This document shows, piece after piece, positions 7,897 through 17,019 of a stretch of 63,673 nt of DNA; position 1 is the first letter of the stretch; each line of letters starts with the position of its first letter. Below the pieces are notes generated by a model. It worked only from the letters and a program-made list of their open reading frames with translations, searched no databases and was not told where the DNA came from. The DNA is from Streptococcus agalactiae ATCC 13813 (lineage in GTDB: Bacteria > Bacillota > Bacilli > Lactobacillales > Streptococcaceae): the NCBI RefSeq assembly GCF_000186445.1, contig NZ_GL636070.1:410200-473872 (forward strand), read 5' to 3'. Both the position numbers and the translations under genes were made by a program.

Positions 7897-8853
7897 ATGG
7901 ACAAGAAAAAAATCTTAGTAACGGGTATTGTGCCTAAAGAAGGTCTAAGAAAGCTTATGGACCGATTTGATGTTACTTATTCAGAAGATCGCCCATTTTC
8001 ACGTGACTATGTGTTAGAGCATTTATCTGAATATGACGGATGGTTACTCATGGGACAAAAAGGCGATAAAGAGATGATTGATGCAGGTGAAAACTTACAA
8101 ATTATTTCTTTAAATGCGGTTGGTTTTGATCATGTAGATACTGCGTATGCTAAAGAAAAAGGAATTGTAGTCTCTAATTCCCCTCAAGCAGTACGAGTTC
8201 CGACAGCGGAAATGACTTTTGCTTTAATTTTAGCTGTCAGTAAGCGCCTTGCATTTTATGATAGTATTGTAAGAAGTGGAGAGTGGATTGATCCGAGCGA
8301 ACAACGTTATCAAGGTTTGACTTTGCAAGGTTCAACATTAGGTATTTACGGAATGGGACGCATCGGTTTGACAGTCGCAAATTTTGCTAAAGCATTTGGG
8401 ATGACTGTTGTTTACAATGATGTTTATCGACTTCCTGAAGATAAGGAAAAAGAGCTTGGTGTAACCTATCTCGAATTTGATCAGCTTATTGAAACAGCTG
8501 ATGTCATAACCATCCACGCCCCAGCATTACCATCAACAATCCACAAATTCAATAAAGATGTTTTTGCTAAGATGAAAAGTCGAAGCTACTTAATCAACGC
8601 TGCTAGAGGCCCAATCGTTTCTGAAGAAGCACTTATTGAAGCTCTGAAAGAAGGTGAAATCGCGGGTGCGGGATTAGATGTTTTTGAGAATGAACCACAG
8701 GTATCTGAAGGCTTGAGAAGTCTTGATAATGTTATTATGAGTCCACATGCTGGGACAGGTACTATTGAGGGACGTAGAACTTTGGCTGAAGAAGCAGCTG
8801 ACAACATCATTGCCTTCTTTGATGGCAAGCCACAAAATATTGTCAATAAATAA
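7897..8853 (+). CDS. D-isomer-specific 2-hydroxyacid dehydrogenase
   Basis: A 318-aa NAD(P)-dependent dehydrogenase with the two-domain layout of the phosphoglycerate/glyoxylate reductase family. The Rossmann motif is YGMGRIG around residues 151-157. The catalytic arginine is in INAARGPIV and the catalytic histidine in MSPHAGTGT. Length is normal. It could reduce a 2-keto acid, or oxidise a sugar acid, within the LacI-controlled pathway; the substrate cannot be read from the sequence. Confidence 0.9.
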   Translation: MDKKKILVTGIVPKEGLRKLMDRFDVTYSEDRPFSRDYVLEHLSEYDGWLLMGQKGDKEMIDAGENLQIISLNAVGFDHVDTAYAKEKGIVVSNSPQAVRVPTAEMTFALILAVSKRLAFYDSIVRSGEWIDPSEQRYQGLTLQGSTLGIYGMGRIGLTVANFAKAFGMTVVYNDVYRLPEDKEKELGVTYLEFDQLIETADVITIHAPALPSTIHKFNKDVFAKMKSRSYLINAARGPIVSEEALIEALKEGEIAGAGLDVFENEPQVSEGLRSLDNVIMSPHAGTGTIEGRRTLAEEAADNIIAFFDGKPQNIVNK

Positions 8854-8882
8854 TTGGCTAGTGAGCGCAGAGCCATCTTTTG

Positions 8883-8907
8883 AAAAAATGGGACCTCCCA
8901 TTTTTTT
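8883..8907 (+). terminator. Bidirectional terminator after the dehydrogenase gene
   Basis: The near-perfect palindrome AAAAAATGGGA/TCCCATTTTTT is followed by another T. It splits the LacI-controlled operon between the dehydrogenase and the IIC gene, so distal genes depend on read-through or on a promoter of their own. Confidence 0.85.
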
Positions 8908-8916
8908 ACGGGTAAA

Positions 8917-8930
8917 TGTAAGCGCTTAAT
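8917..8930 (+). promoter_or_regulatory. cre-like site upstream of the IIC gene
   Basis: TGTAAGCGCTTAAT matches the cre consensus except at the last two bases and lies 21 bases before the next start codon. It would give CcpA a road-block position. No convincing -35/-10 pair is seen between it and the terminator. Confidence 0.5.
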
Positions 8931-8950
8931 AATTTAATAAAGGTGAACTT

Positions 8951-10402
8951 ATGCTAGAAGCTTTACATAAATTCTTTGAAGTTTTTGGTGCAGCAACTGT
9001 TGTACCCGCTATGATTTTTATTGTCAGCCTTTTTCTAAAGGTCAATCCAAGGCGAGCTTTCTTTAGCGCCTTACGAGCTGGTGTTGGACTCACAGGCTTT
9101 GGTTGGATTATATCAGCTTTTGCTCCTATGGTGACTAAGTATATCCAGCAGATGGTTAAAACTACTGGGCTCCATTTACCAATTGTAGATATTGGTTGGC
9201 AGGCTGGTTCTCTCACCGCCTTTTCTTCTGAGATTGGCCTCTCTTTCTTTGTTTTTGGCTTGCTAATTGAATTGGGGCTTTTCTTGCTCGGGATTACCCG
9301 AGTATTTGTCCCATCTAATCTTTGGAATAACTTTGGCTATATGATTTGGGGTACAATGGCCTATGCAGCAACAGGTAATTTTATATTGTCTTTCGCATTT
9401 ATGGTTTTTGTCTTACTCTATTCATTAGTGATGTCAGAAGTATTGGCAGATCGATGGTCGGAGTATTACGGTGTTAAAAATGCAACGATCAACTCGATTC
9501 ATAATATTGAAACCCTTATTCCAGCTCTTATTCTTGATCCTCTTTGGAACCTACTTGGTGTCAATAAGGTAAAGTTGAACCCAGAATCATTAAAGACTAA
9601 GTTAGGGTTATTTGGTGAGCCAATGACACTTGGTTTTATACTTGGTGTGATTATTGGTGTATTAGGTAGTTTACGTAACCTTGCAAGTATTGATACTTGG
9701 GGAGGTATACTTGGTTTTGCAGTTGCTCTTGCAGCGGTTATGACTATTTTTCCTTTGATTACGGGGGTATTTGCTAGTGCTTTTGCTCCTCTTGCTGAAG
9801 CAGTTGAACGCAATAAGAAAAAAGAAAGTCAAGCTGAGCAAGGAGCACTGGATAAAAAACGTTGGTTTATTGCAGTTGATGACGGTGTTGGTTTTGGTGA
9901 ACCAGCAACTATTATCGCAGGTCTCATTTTAGTACCAATAATGGTTGTTATTTCCTTGATTTTACCTGGAAATGAAGCTTTACCAGTCGTTGATCTTATT
10001 GCTATTCCTTTTATGATTGAAGCTATGATAGCTGTGTCAAAAGGAAATATTCTTAAAGCTATTTTGAATGGAATCATATGGTTTTCACTAGGTCTTTATG
10101 CTGCTAGTGCCCTAGGTCCAATCTACACAGAAGCTGTTAAGCATTTTGGAACTGCTTTACCAGCAGGGGTAACTTTGATTATGAGCTTTAATCTCCTAGC
10201 TCATCCTTTGACAGCTCTAGTCTTCTTTGCTTGGATATCTGGGAATCCACTCTATATTGGTGTGACAGTTATTATCTATCTTGCTTTCTTGTTCTTGCTT
10301 CGTACTCGTCGTGAATCTATTTACGCATACCTTAAAACTATGGCTGATAAGAATAGCGGATATGAAGGTAGTTGTGAAAAAATCTTTATTGCTGAAGATT
10401 AA
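8951..10402 (+). CDS. PTS galactitol-type IIC subunit (GatC family), no partner IIA/IIB nearby
   Basis: A 483-aa integral membrane protein of the EIIC-Gat family. Multiple hydrophobic helices start at residue 14; ALRAGVGLTGFGW near residue 40 and the large central loop with AVDDGVGFGEPATI are family-like. Unlike normal gat operons, no IIA or IIB gene lies beside it. The operon instead encodes a cytoplasmic FGGY kinase. The protein may borrow UlaB/UlaC from the neighbouring operon, or may act as a PTS-independent facilitator with phosphorylation done by the kinase. Confidence 0.85.
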   Translation: MLEALHKFFEVFGAATVVPAMIFIVSLFLKVNPRRAFFSALRAGVGLTGFGWIISAFAPMVTKYIQQMVKTTGLHLPIVDIGWQAGSLTAFSSEIGLSFFVFGLLIELGLFLLGITRVFVPSNLWNNFGYMIWGTMAYAATGNFILSFAFMVFVLLYSLVMSEVLADRWSEYYGVKNATINSIHNIETLIPALILDPLWNLLGVNKVKLNPESLKTKLGLFGEPMTLGFILGVIIGVLGSLRNLASIDTWGGILGFAVALAAVMTIFPLITGVFASAFAPLAEAVERNKKKESQAEQGALDKKRWFIAVDDGVGFGEPATIIAGLILVPIMVVISLILPGNEALPVVDLIAIPFMIEAMIAVSKGNILKAILNGIIWFSLGLYAASALGPIYTEAVKHFGTALPAGVTLIMSFNLLAHPLTALVFFAWISGNPLYIGVTVIIYLAFLFLLRTRRESIYAYLKTMADKNSGYEGSCEKIFIAED

Positions 10403-10423
10403 AAATCTGTTGGAGGAATACTC

Positions 10424-11413
10424 ATGAAAAAAATTGATGGACATGCTCATATTGTTGATACAATTGCAGGATTTAATGGTAAAGGACGTCTTAATGCCCT
10501 TGGAAACGGTTATGCTATTTGGGATGATGGTGATTTAATTAAGCTCATCCCAGACGAATACGGTGACAAAGCATTTACAGCTGAAGCTTTTTTGAAGTAT
10601 ATGGACGCTAATGGTGTAGATAAAGCAGTCATTTTGCAAGGTCATCTTAATGGTTATCAAAATTATTATACGCATTTAGCTATTAAACGTTATCCAGAAC
10701 GTTTTACAGGCGCATTCTCTGTTGATCCATTTGCAGATAATGCAATGCAAATTGTAAAACGTCATGTTGAAGTCCTTGGTTTTCGAGCTATTAAGTTTGA
10801 AATTAGTCAAGGAGGGGGTATCCATGGATACCGTGGACAAAAAACGCCTTTCCGTCTTGATACAGACCCACATGTGAGTCGTATTTTGACTTATCTGTTA
10901 GACTATCCAGGATTTGTAGTTACAGTTGATTATGGCAATTGGGATCAAATTAGTCACCAACCTGATGCTATTGCTAATTTAGCTCGCCTTTATACGAGTC
11001 TCGATTTTGTTGTTTGTCACCTCTCTTTTCCGCATGTTGAGCATTCAAATCGATTGCGTGCTGAACTTAATATGTGGAAAAACTTCAACAATATCTATAC
11101 TGATATTTCAGCTATTCAAGATATTGATGCCCCAGATAGTTTTCCTTTTCCAAAATCAGAACAAAATGTACGTATTGCTAAAGAAGTTCTTGGGGCTAAG
11201 CGTATCATTTGGGGAACTGATTCTCCATGGTCAGCGACCTTCAATACTTACGAAGAATTAGCTACTTGGCTAGAGAATGTTGATATTTTCAGTCAAGAGG
11301 AACTAGAAGATGTTATGTACAATAATGCTGAGCGTGTTTACTTTAAAGAAGACCATGTAAAGGCTAACAGAGCAGGTATAGATGATACAACCAAAGAGCT
11401 CAATCTCTATTAG
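10424..11413 (+). CDS. Amidohydrolase-2 family metal hydrolase
   Basis: A 329-aa TIM-barrel hydrolase. The N-terminal metal motif is DGHAHIVD. Further likely ligands are the histidine in DFVVCHLSFPH and the aspartate in IIWGTDSPWS, as in the ACMSD/4-sulfomuconolactonase-like group (PF04909). This group hydrolyses lactones or decarboxylates, so opening of a sugar lactone is plausible here. It sits 21 bases after the IIC gene behind TTGGAGGA. The substrate is unknown. Confidence 0.85.
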   Translation: MKKIDGHAHIVDTIAGFNGKGRLNALGNGYAIWDDGDLIKLIPDEYGDKAFTAEAFLKYMDANGVDKAVILQGHLNGYQNYYTHLAIKRYPERFTGAFSVDPFADNAMQIVKRHVEVLGFRAIKFEISQGGGIHGYRGQKTPFRLDTDPHVSRILTYLLDYPGFVVTVDYGNWDQISHQPDAIANLARLYTSLDFVVCHLSFPHVEHSNRLRAELNMWKNFNNIYTDISAIQDIDAPDSFPFPKSEQNVRIAKEVLGAKRIIWGTDSPWSATFNTYEELATWLENVDIFSQEELEDVMYNNAERVYFKEDHVKANRAGIDDTTKELNLY

Positions 11414-11424
11414 AAGAGTTTTCA

Positions 11425-11454
11425 AGGTACAAGAGTTTCTTGTACCTCCTTTTT
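11425..11454 (+). terminator. Intra-operon terminator-like hairpin
   Basis: A perfect 10-bp stem AGGTACAAGA/TCTTGTACCT with a three-base loop is followed by CCTTTTT. It lies between the hydrolase and kinase genes, which otherwise appear to be one operon, and probably lowers expression of the kinase and isomerase. Confidence 0.75.
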
Positions 11455-11478
11455 AAATCAACAATGAGGAGACAAATT

Positions 11479-12996
11479 ATGACTTATTACCTTAGTATTG
11501 ACTACGGTGGTACAAATACCAAGGCGCTTATTTTTGACAAATTAGGACACCAAATCGCTGTTTCGAGTTTTGAAACTTTAAAAAATGAGGCTCAATCTGG
11601 TCATCGTCAAGTAAACCTTGTTAAAACGTGGAATGCTATAACTTCTGCTATTAGGGAAGTTATTCAAATCTCAAAACTCAGCCCTAAGCAGATTAGTGCA
11701 GTAGCATGTATTGGACATGGGAAAGGTCTTTATCTGCTAGATAATAAGTTGGAGCCACTTGAACAAGGAATTTTATCTACAGATAATCGTGCCAAAGATT
11801 TGGCGCAATATTTCGAATCTAAACTTGATAATATTTGGGAGTTGACTCGGCAACATATTTTCCCTTCACAAAGTCCAGTTATTTTACGTTGGCTTAAAGA
11901 TTATCAGTCCGAAACCTATAAATCAATAGGGGCGGTCCTTTCTGCAAAGGACTTTATTCGGTATAAGCTTACAGGAAAAGTACAGCAAGAATATGGTGAC
12001 GCTTCAGGTAATCATTGGATAAATTTCCAAACAGGAACTTATGATCCAGCTATTTTAGATTTTTTTGGCATTAGAGAGATAGAAAACTCACTTCCTGAAC
12101 TTATAGATAGTGCAGATTTAGTTCCTGGGGGAATTAGTTCTCAAGCAGCAAAAGAGACTGGTCTTGTAGAAGGGACCCCCGTTATTGGAGGGCTTTTTGA
12201 CATCGATGCTTGTGCTCTTGGATCAGGTGTTTTAGAGTCAGATACTTTTAGTGTTATTTCGGGAACTTGGAATATTAATACTTATCCAAGTTTAAAACCA
12301 GCAAAGCAAGATAGTGGTCTTATGACTTCCTATTTTCCAGATCGTCGTTATCTCTTAGAGGCAAGTAGCCCTACTTCTGCAGGGAATCTTGATTTTATGT
12401 TAAAAATGCTCATGCATCAAGAAATTGATAACGCTAAATCTAGTGGAGGTTCTATCTATGATAATTTAGAAGAATTTCTCACTCATACTGATGCTACACA
12501 TCATGGACTTATTTTCTTTCCGTTTCTTTACGGTAGTAACACATCACAAGATGCTAGCGCTTGCTTTTTTGGGCTAACAACTAAATCGACGAAATCTCAG
12601 ATGATACGTGCGGTATATGAAGGTATTGCGTTTGCACATAAGCAGCATATCACTGATTTAATAAAAAGTAGGGGCAGTGTGCCAAAAATAATTCGTTTCT
12701 CTGGCGGAGCTACCAACTCACCAGCATGGATGCAAATGTTTTCTGATATCTTAAACCTTCCTATTGAAACAGTAGAAGGCACAGAATTAGGAGGGTTAGG
12801 AGGAGCTATTTTAGCACGTCATGCTTTAGATAAGATTTCGTTAAAGGAAGCAGTCCAAGATATGGTTCGTGTAAAAGCTATTTATAAACCTCAATTATCC
12901 GAAGTAAAGGGGTACGAAAAAAAATATCACGCTTACCAAAAATTATTGGAAACACTGGATCCTATTTGGTCGGAACTCGGTCATCTGAATAAGTAG
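11479..12996 (+). CDS. FGGY-family carbohydrate kinase (L-xylulose kinase-like)
   Basis: A 505-aa sugar kinase with both FGGY actin-like domains: YYLSIDYGGTNTKALIFD at the N-terminus (phosphate 1 loop) and IRFSGGATNSPAWMQMFSD in the C-terminal domain (adenosine/ATP loop). It is most like the LyxK subgroup in overall pattern. The start is set by GAGGAG before MTYYLSID; a longer upstream reading has no ribosome-binding site. A kinase next to an IIC lacking IIA/IIB suggests that the imported substrate arrives unphosphorylated. Confidence 0.9.
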   Translation: MTYYLSIDYGGTNTKALIFDKLGHQIAVSSFETLKNEAQSGHRQVNLVKTWNAITSAIREVIQISKLSPKQISAVACIGHGKGLYLLDNKLEPLEQGILSTDNRAKDLAQYFESKLDNIWELTRQHIFPSQSPVILRWLKDYQSETYKSIGAVLSAKDFIRYKLTGKVQQEYGDASGNHWINFQTGTYDPAILDFFGIREIENSLPELIDSADLVPGGISSQAAKETGLVEGTPVIGGLFDIDACALGSGVLESDTFSVISGTWNINTYPSLKPAKQDSGLMTSYFPDRRYLLEASSPTSAGNLDFMLKMLMHQEIDNAKSSGGSIYDNLEEFLTHTDATHHGLIFFPFLYGSNTSQDASACFFGLTTKSTKSQMIRAVYEGIAFAHKQHITDLIKSRGSVPKIIRFSGGATNSPAWMQMFSDILNLPIETVEGTELGGLGGAILARHALDKISLKEAVQDMVRVKAIYKPQLSEVKGYEKKYHAYQKLLETLDPIWSELGHLNK

Positions 12997-13015
12997 GGAT
13001 ATCAAAGGAGTTGTT

Positions 13016-13777
13016 ATGAAACAAGAAGATATTATTATCAATAGTATTGTATTCAAAAAACAGTTAGACAAAGGCTTTACACAAGTTCAGCTCATTAAGT
13101 TAGTAAAGGATTTAGGATTTTCACGATTTGAGATACGTCAAGAATTGCTTCAAGATCCAGATAGAGAGCTACCCGCTTTAAAAGCAGAGGCTGACTTTTA
13201 TGATATCAATCTTTACTATAGTGCTAATGAAGACCTTATCAAAGGAGGGAAAGTTAATCCTTATCTTAATAAAGGCCTTAAAGAAGCATCACAGTTAGGA
13301 GCTCCTTTCATTAAGCTAAATGTTGGACAAACCAGAAACTTAAGTAAAGAAGAGTTAGAACCTCTTAAAGAGATATTGAAAAGCCAAGCTATTGGTATAA
13401 AGGTGGAAAATAATCAAGACCCTAAAGCAGCTACAGTGGAGAATTGCCAATATTTTATGACTCTAGTGAAAGAATTACAAATACCAATAAGTTTTGTTTT
13501 TGATACTGCTAATTGGGCCTTTATCAACCAAGACCTATACCAAGCGGTAAATAACTTAGCTTGTGATACCACCTACCTTCACTGTAAAAATTTTATACAG
13601 GTAGCTGGAAAGCCCCACCTCTCGAAGAGCCTCTTCGAAGGAGAGATTAATCTGACTGATTTGTTAAAGAGTTTCTCTAATTGTGAGTATCTAGCTCTAG
13701 AATACCCCACAGAGTTGGAGATATTAAAAAGGGATGTTCAACGTTTAATCTCTATCAGTAATAGTCAAAACTTTTAA
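13016..13777 (+). CDS. Sugar phosphate isomerase/epimerase (AP-endonuclease-2 fold)
   Basis: A 253-aa xylose-isomerase-like TIM barrel. Metal-ligand positions are suggested by VENNQD, VFDTANWAF, TYLHCKNF and the C-terminal LALEYP glutamate. It is shorter than UlaE (287 aa) and clearly diverged from it. It closes the LacI-controlled gene group after the kinase and probably epimerises the phosphorylated product. The substrate is unresolved. Confidence 0.82.
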   Translation: MKQEDIIINSIVFKKQLDKGFTQVQLIKLVKDLGFSRFEIRQELLQDPDRELPALKAEADFYDINLYYSANEDLIKGGKVNPYLNKGLKEASQLGAPFIKLNVGQTRNLSKEELEPLKEILKSQAIGIKVENNQDPKAATVENCQYFMTLVKELQIPISFVFDTANWAFINQDLYQAVNNLACDTTYLHCKNFIQVAGKPHLSKSLFEGEINLTDLLKSFSNCEYLALEYPTELEILKRDVQRLISISNSQNF

Positions 13778-13795
13778 TGAAAAGGCTTTAAAAAG

Positions 13796-13804
13796 ATGTT
13801 ATAA
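13796..13804 (+). promoter_or_regulatory. Extended -10 promoter of the PRD regulator gene
   Basis: TGT-TATAAT (TG at 13796-13797, -10 hexamer 13799-13804) is an extended -10 box; no good -35 is seen. It lies 38 bases before the TTG start of the regulator. Confidence 0.55.
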
Positions 13805-13842
13805 TAAGTCTGTATGAATTCGAGTAGAAAAGAGGTATATTC

Positions 13843-15522
13843 TTGATTATTCTCGATAAAAAAAGTTATGACCTCCTCTTTTACCTATTGAAATTAGAGG
13901 AACCTGAAACAGTTATGGCAATTGCCAACGCACTTAATCAGTCTAGACGTAAAGTGTATTATCACTTAGAGAAGATAAACGATGCACTGCCTAGCGATGT
14001 GCCTCAGATTGTTAGTTATCCACGTGTAGGAATCTTGCTAACAGAAAAACAAAAAGCAGCCTGTCGTCTTTTATTAGATGAAGTGACTGATTATAGTTAC
14101 GTCATGAAAAGTAGTGAGAGGTTGCAGCTGTCTTTAGTATCTATCGTAGTAGCTAAGGACCGCATAACGATTGATAGGTTGATGCAACTAAACGATGTTT
14201 CTCGAAATACTATCTTAAACGATTTAAACGAATTAAGAAGTGAGTTAGCAGAGAAAGAATATAATTTACAGTTACAATCAACAAAATGTCGTGGTTATTT
14301 TTTAGATGGTCACCCATTGTCCATTATTCAGTACTTATATAAGCTCTTAGATGATATCTACCATAATGGAAGTAGTAGTTTTATAGACCTTTTTAATCAT
14401 AAACTGTCTCAAGCTTTTGGTGCCAGCGCTTATTTTTCTAAAGAGGTTCTTGATTATTTTCACCATTATCTCTTCATTTCTCAACGAAGTCTAGGTAAGA
14501 AAATCAACAGTCAAGATGGTCAGTTTATGATTCAGATTTTGCCTTTTATACTAATGGCTTATCGAAAGATGCGATTAAGTCCTGAAGTACAGACCTCTCT
14601 TAATAGTGATTTTAGCTTGGTTTGGCAACGTAAGGAATATGAGATTGCTAAAGAGTTGGCTGATGAGCTGGAAGAAAATTTTCAGTTATCACTGGATGAG
14701 ATTGAAGTGGGACTAGTGGCCATGCTTATGCTTAGTTTCCGCAAGGACCGTGACAATCATTTAGAGAGTCAAGATTATGATGATATGCGAGCTACTCTAA
14801 CCAGTTTTTTGAAAGAATTGGAAGAACGATATCACCTTCACTTTGTTCATAAAAAGGACTTACTAAGACAACTTCTCACTCACTGTAAGGCACTCTTATA
14901 TCGTAAACGTTATGGTATTTTTTCTGTTAATCCTTTAACAGAGCATATTAAAGACAAATATGAAGAACTTTTTGCCATAACCTCGTCTTCTGTAAAGCTT
15001 TTAGAGAAAGCTTGGCAAATCAAATTGACCGATGATGATGTAGCATATCTAACGATTCATTTAGGAGGGGAACTTCGTAATAGTCAACAATCTCCTAATA
15101 AACTTAAGTTAGTTATTGTATCTGATGAAGGAATAGCGATTCAGAAACTTCTTTTAAAGCAATGTCAACGCTACTTAACAAACAGTGATATAGAAGCTGT
15201 TTTTACAACCGAACAGTATCAAAGTGTGAGTGATCTTATGCATGTAGATATGGTTGTCTCTACTAGTGACGCTTTAGAATCTCGTTTTCCGATGTTAGTA
15301 GTTCACCCTGTTTTGACAGATGATGATATTATTCGCTTGATTCGCTTTTCTAAAAAAGGTAACTGTGCAAATAGTAATCAATTTACCAATGAACTTGAAA
15401 AAACGATTGCTCAATATGTCAAGGAAGATAGTGAACGCTACGTGCTGAAATCTAAGATTGAGAAACTTATTCATCAAGAATTGCTCCAAGACGTCCTTCC
15501 CCTTCAAAGTACAGTTTGTTAA
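13843..15522 (+). CDS. PRD-domain transcriptional regulator (BglG/MtlR-type), probable ula activator
   Basis: A 559-aa regulator started by TTG behind an AGAGG site. The order is an N-terminal winged helix (about 1-80), a second Mga-type HTH (about 100-165), two PTS regulation domains (about 170-390) and a C-terminal IIB(Gat)-like domain (about 400-485). In that last domain the usual phospho-cysteine is replaced: the loop reads VSDEGIA. The C-terminal IIA domain of full-length MtlR-like activators is absent. It is adjacent to ulaG, and ulaG and ulaA share an upstream palindrome, so it is the best candidate for the activator that binds it. Confidence 0.85.
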   Translation: MIILDKKSYDLLFYLLKLEEPETVMAIANALNQSRRKVYYHLEKINDALPSDVPQIVSYPRVGILLTEKQKAACRLLLDEVTDYSYVMKSSERLQLSLVSIVVAKDRITIDRLMQLNDVSRNTILNDLNELRSELAEKEYNLQLQSTKCRGYFLDGHPLSIIQYLYKLLDDIYHNGSSSFIDLFNHKLSQAFGASAYFSKEVLDYFHHYLFISQRSLGKKINSQDGQFMIQILPFILMAYRKMRLSPEVQTSLNSDFSLVWQRKEYEIAKELADELEENFQLSLDEIEVGLVAMLMLSFRKDRDNHLESQDYDDMRATLTSFLKELEERYHLHFVHKKDLLRQLLTHCKALLYRKRYGIFSVNPLTEHIKDKYEELFAITSSSVKLLEKAWQIKLTDDDVAYLTIHLGGELRNSQQSPNKLKLVIVSDEGIAIQKLLLKQCQRYLTNSDIEAVFTTEQYQSVSDLMHVDMVVSTSDALESRFPMLVVHPVLTDDDIIRLIRFSKKGNCANSNQFTNELEKTIAQYVKEDSERYVLKSKIEKLIHQELLQDVLPLQSTVC

Positions 15523-15538
15523 AATATAATTTTATGGT

Positions 15539-15585
15539 AGCCTCTCAGCTTTTCTGAAGACAGAAAAAGAAGCTGGGGCTTTTTT
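15539..15585 (+). terminator. Terminator of the PRD regulator gene
   Basis: AGCCTC-TCAGCTTTTCTG pairs imperfectly with CAGAAAAAGAAGCTGGGGCT around a short loop, followed by TTTTTT. It closes the regulator transcript. Confidence 0.75.
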
Positions 15586-15741
15586 GGTGCTTTTAAACAA
15601 TGTGCTAGATATTTAATCGCAATGAGTTCCTCTATGATATGATAATTAAAGTTGAGAAAGCTAGTACTTTTAATGGTAGTACTTTTTATTTGTGCTTATT
15701 TTAATTAAAATTATGAGTCTAATTTGGAACAGACAGCCCAG

Positions 15742-15801
15742 TTTTGAACACATAAATGTGTGACACTTGGTCTTTTTTTCAAAAGTATTTGAACTTATAC
15801 T
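15742..15801 (+). promoter_or_regulatory. ulaG promoter with ula-type activator element
   Basis: The dyad ACACAT-AA-ATGTGT (15748-15761) is followed by CTTGGTCTTTTTTT (15766-15779) and a -10 TATACT at 15796-15801. The distance from TTGGTC to the -10 is 23 bases, exactly as in front of ulaA, and again the -35 position is TTTTTT. Unlike ulaA there is no cre site. The rest of the 316-base gap after the regulator holds only its terminator and AT-rich sequence in which I see no gene. Confidence 0.75.
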
Positions 15802-15838
15802 AGTAGATGTAAGAAACAATTAATCAGGAGGAAATAAA

Positions 15839-16930
15839 ATGCCTAACGTTAAAGATATTACTAGAGAATCATGGATTTTATCAACATTCCCAGAATGGGG
15901 AACATGGTTAAACGAAGAAATTGAAGAAGAAGTTGTTGCTGAGGGCAACTTTGCAATGTGGTGGTTAGGAAACTGTGGTGTTTGGATTAAAACACCAGGT
16001 GGTGCTAATGTTGTTATGGACCTATGGTCAAACCGCGGTAAATCAACAAAAAAAGTAAAAGATATGGTTCGTGGACACCAAATGGCTAATATGGCAGGTG
16101 TTCGTAAACTCCAACCAAACTTACGCGCACAACCAATGGTTATTGATCCATTTGCTATTAATGAATTGGATTACTATCTTGTTTCACATTTCCACAGTGA
16201 CCACATTGATATCAACACTGCGGCAGCCATTATTAATAATCATAACTTAGACCATGTTAAATTTGTTGGGCCATATGAATGTGGTGAAATTTGGAAAAAA
16301 TGGGGAGTTCCAGAAGAACGAATCATCGTGATTAAACCAGGTGAATCATTTGAGTTTAAAGACATCAAAGTTACTGCTGTTGAATCATTTGACCGTACTT
16401 GCTTGGTGACACTTCCAGTAGATGGTGCAGAAGAACATGATGGAGAACTTGCTGGTTTAGCCGTGACTGATGAAGAAATGGCTCGTAAAGCAGTTAACTA
16501 TATTTTTGAAACACCAGGTGGAACAATCTACCATGGAGCTGACTCACATTTTTCAAATTATTTTGCTAAACATGGTAAAGACTACAAGATTGACGTAGCT
16601 ATTAACAACTATGGTGATAACCCAGTTGGTATTCAGGATAAAATGACTTCAATCGATGTTCTTCGTATGGCAGAAAATCTCCGTGCCAAAGTCATTATTC
16701 CTGTACACTACGATATCTGGTCTAACTTCATGGCTTCTACAGACGAAATCTTACAATTGTGGAAAATGCGTAAAGAACGCCTTCAATATGACTTCCATCC
16801 ATTTATTTGGGAAGTTGGAGGTAAATACACTTATCCACAAGATAAAGATAGAATTGAATACCATCACCCACGTGGTTTTGATGATTGCTTCGAACAAGAA
16901 TCAAATATTCAATTTAAAGCACTTCTATAA
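15839..16930 (+). CDS. ulaG: L-ascorbate-6-phosphate lactonase (UlaG)
   Basis: A 363-aa metallo-beta-lactamase-fold enzyme that opens the lactone of L-ascorbate-6-phosphate to 3-keto-L-gulonate-6-phosphate, the substrate of UlaD. The HxHxDH metal motif is SHFHSDH (His117, His119, Asp121, His122), and further ligands lie in the segments [10 protein letters not shown] and [10 protein letters not shown]. It lies 11 kb from the other ula genes but under a matching promoter, so the pathway is split over two transcripts. AGGAGG precedes the start. Confidence 0.95.
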   Translation: MPNVKDITRESWILSTFPEWGTWLNEEIEEEVVAEGNFAMWWLGNCGVWIKTPGGANVVMDLWSNRGKSTKKVKDMVRGHQMANMAGVRKLQPNLRAQPMVIDPFAINELDYYLVSHFHSDHIDINTAAAIINNHNLDHVKFVGPYECGEIWKKWGVPEERIIVIKPGESFEFKDIKVTAVESFDRTCLVTLPVDGAEEHDGELAGLAVTDEEMARKAVNYIFETPGGTIYHGADSHFSNYFAKHGKDYKIDVAINNYGDNPVGIQDKMTSIDVLRMAENLRAKVIIPVHYDIWSNFMASTDEILQLWKMRKERLQYDFHPFIWEVGGKYTYPQDKDRIEYHHPRGFDDCFEQESNIQFKALL

Positions 16931-16943
16931 TGGCTAATGAGAG

Positions 16944-16972
16944 ACTGTATGTCGCATGATATGCAGTTTTTC
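16944..16972 (+). terminator. Weak terminator between ulaG and the phosphoketolase gene
   Basis: A nine-pair stem with two G-T pairs (16944-16952 with 16959-16967) is followed by TTTTTC. The phosphoketolase gene has no obvious promoter of its own in the remaining 47 bases, so partial read-through from ulaG is likely. Confidence 0.6.
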
Positions 16973-17019
16973 AATTTTAAAATATGTTACTAAAATCACA
17001 ATTAAGATTAGGAGAAATA

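Noticed and set aside
8586..9216. Several overlapping frames on both strands around the dehydrogenase/IIC junction
   Set aside because: They cross a clear terminator and a cre-like site and have no ribosome-binding sites or recognisable domains.
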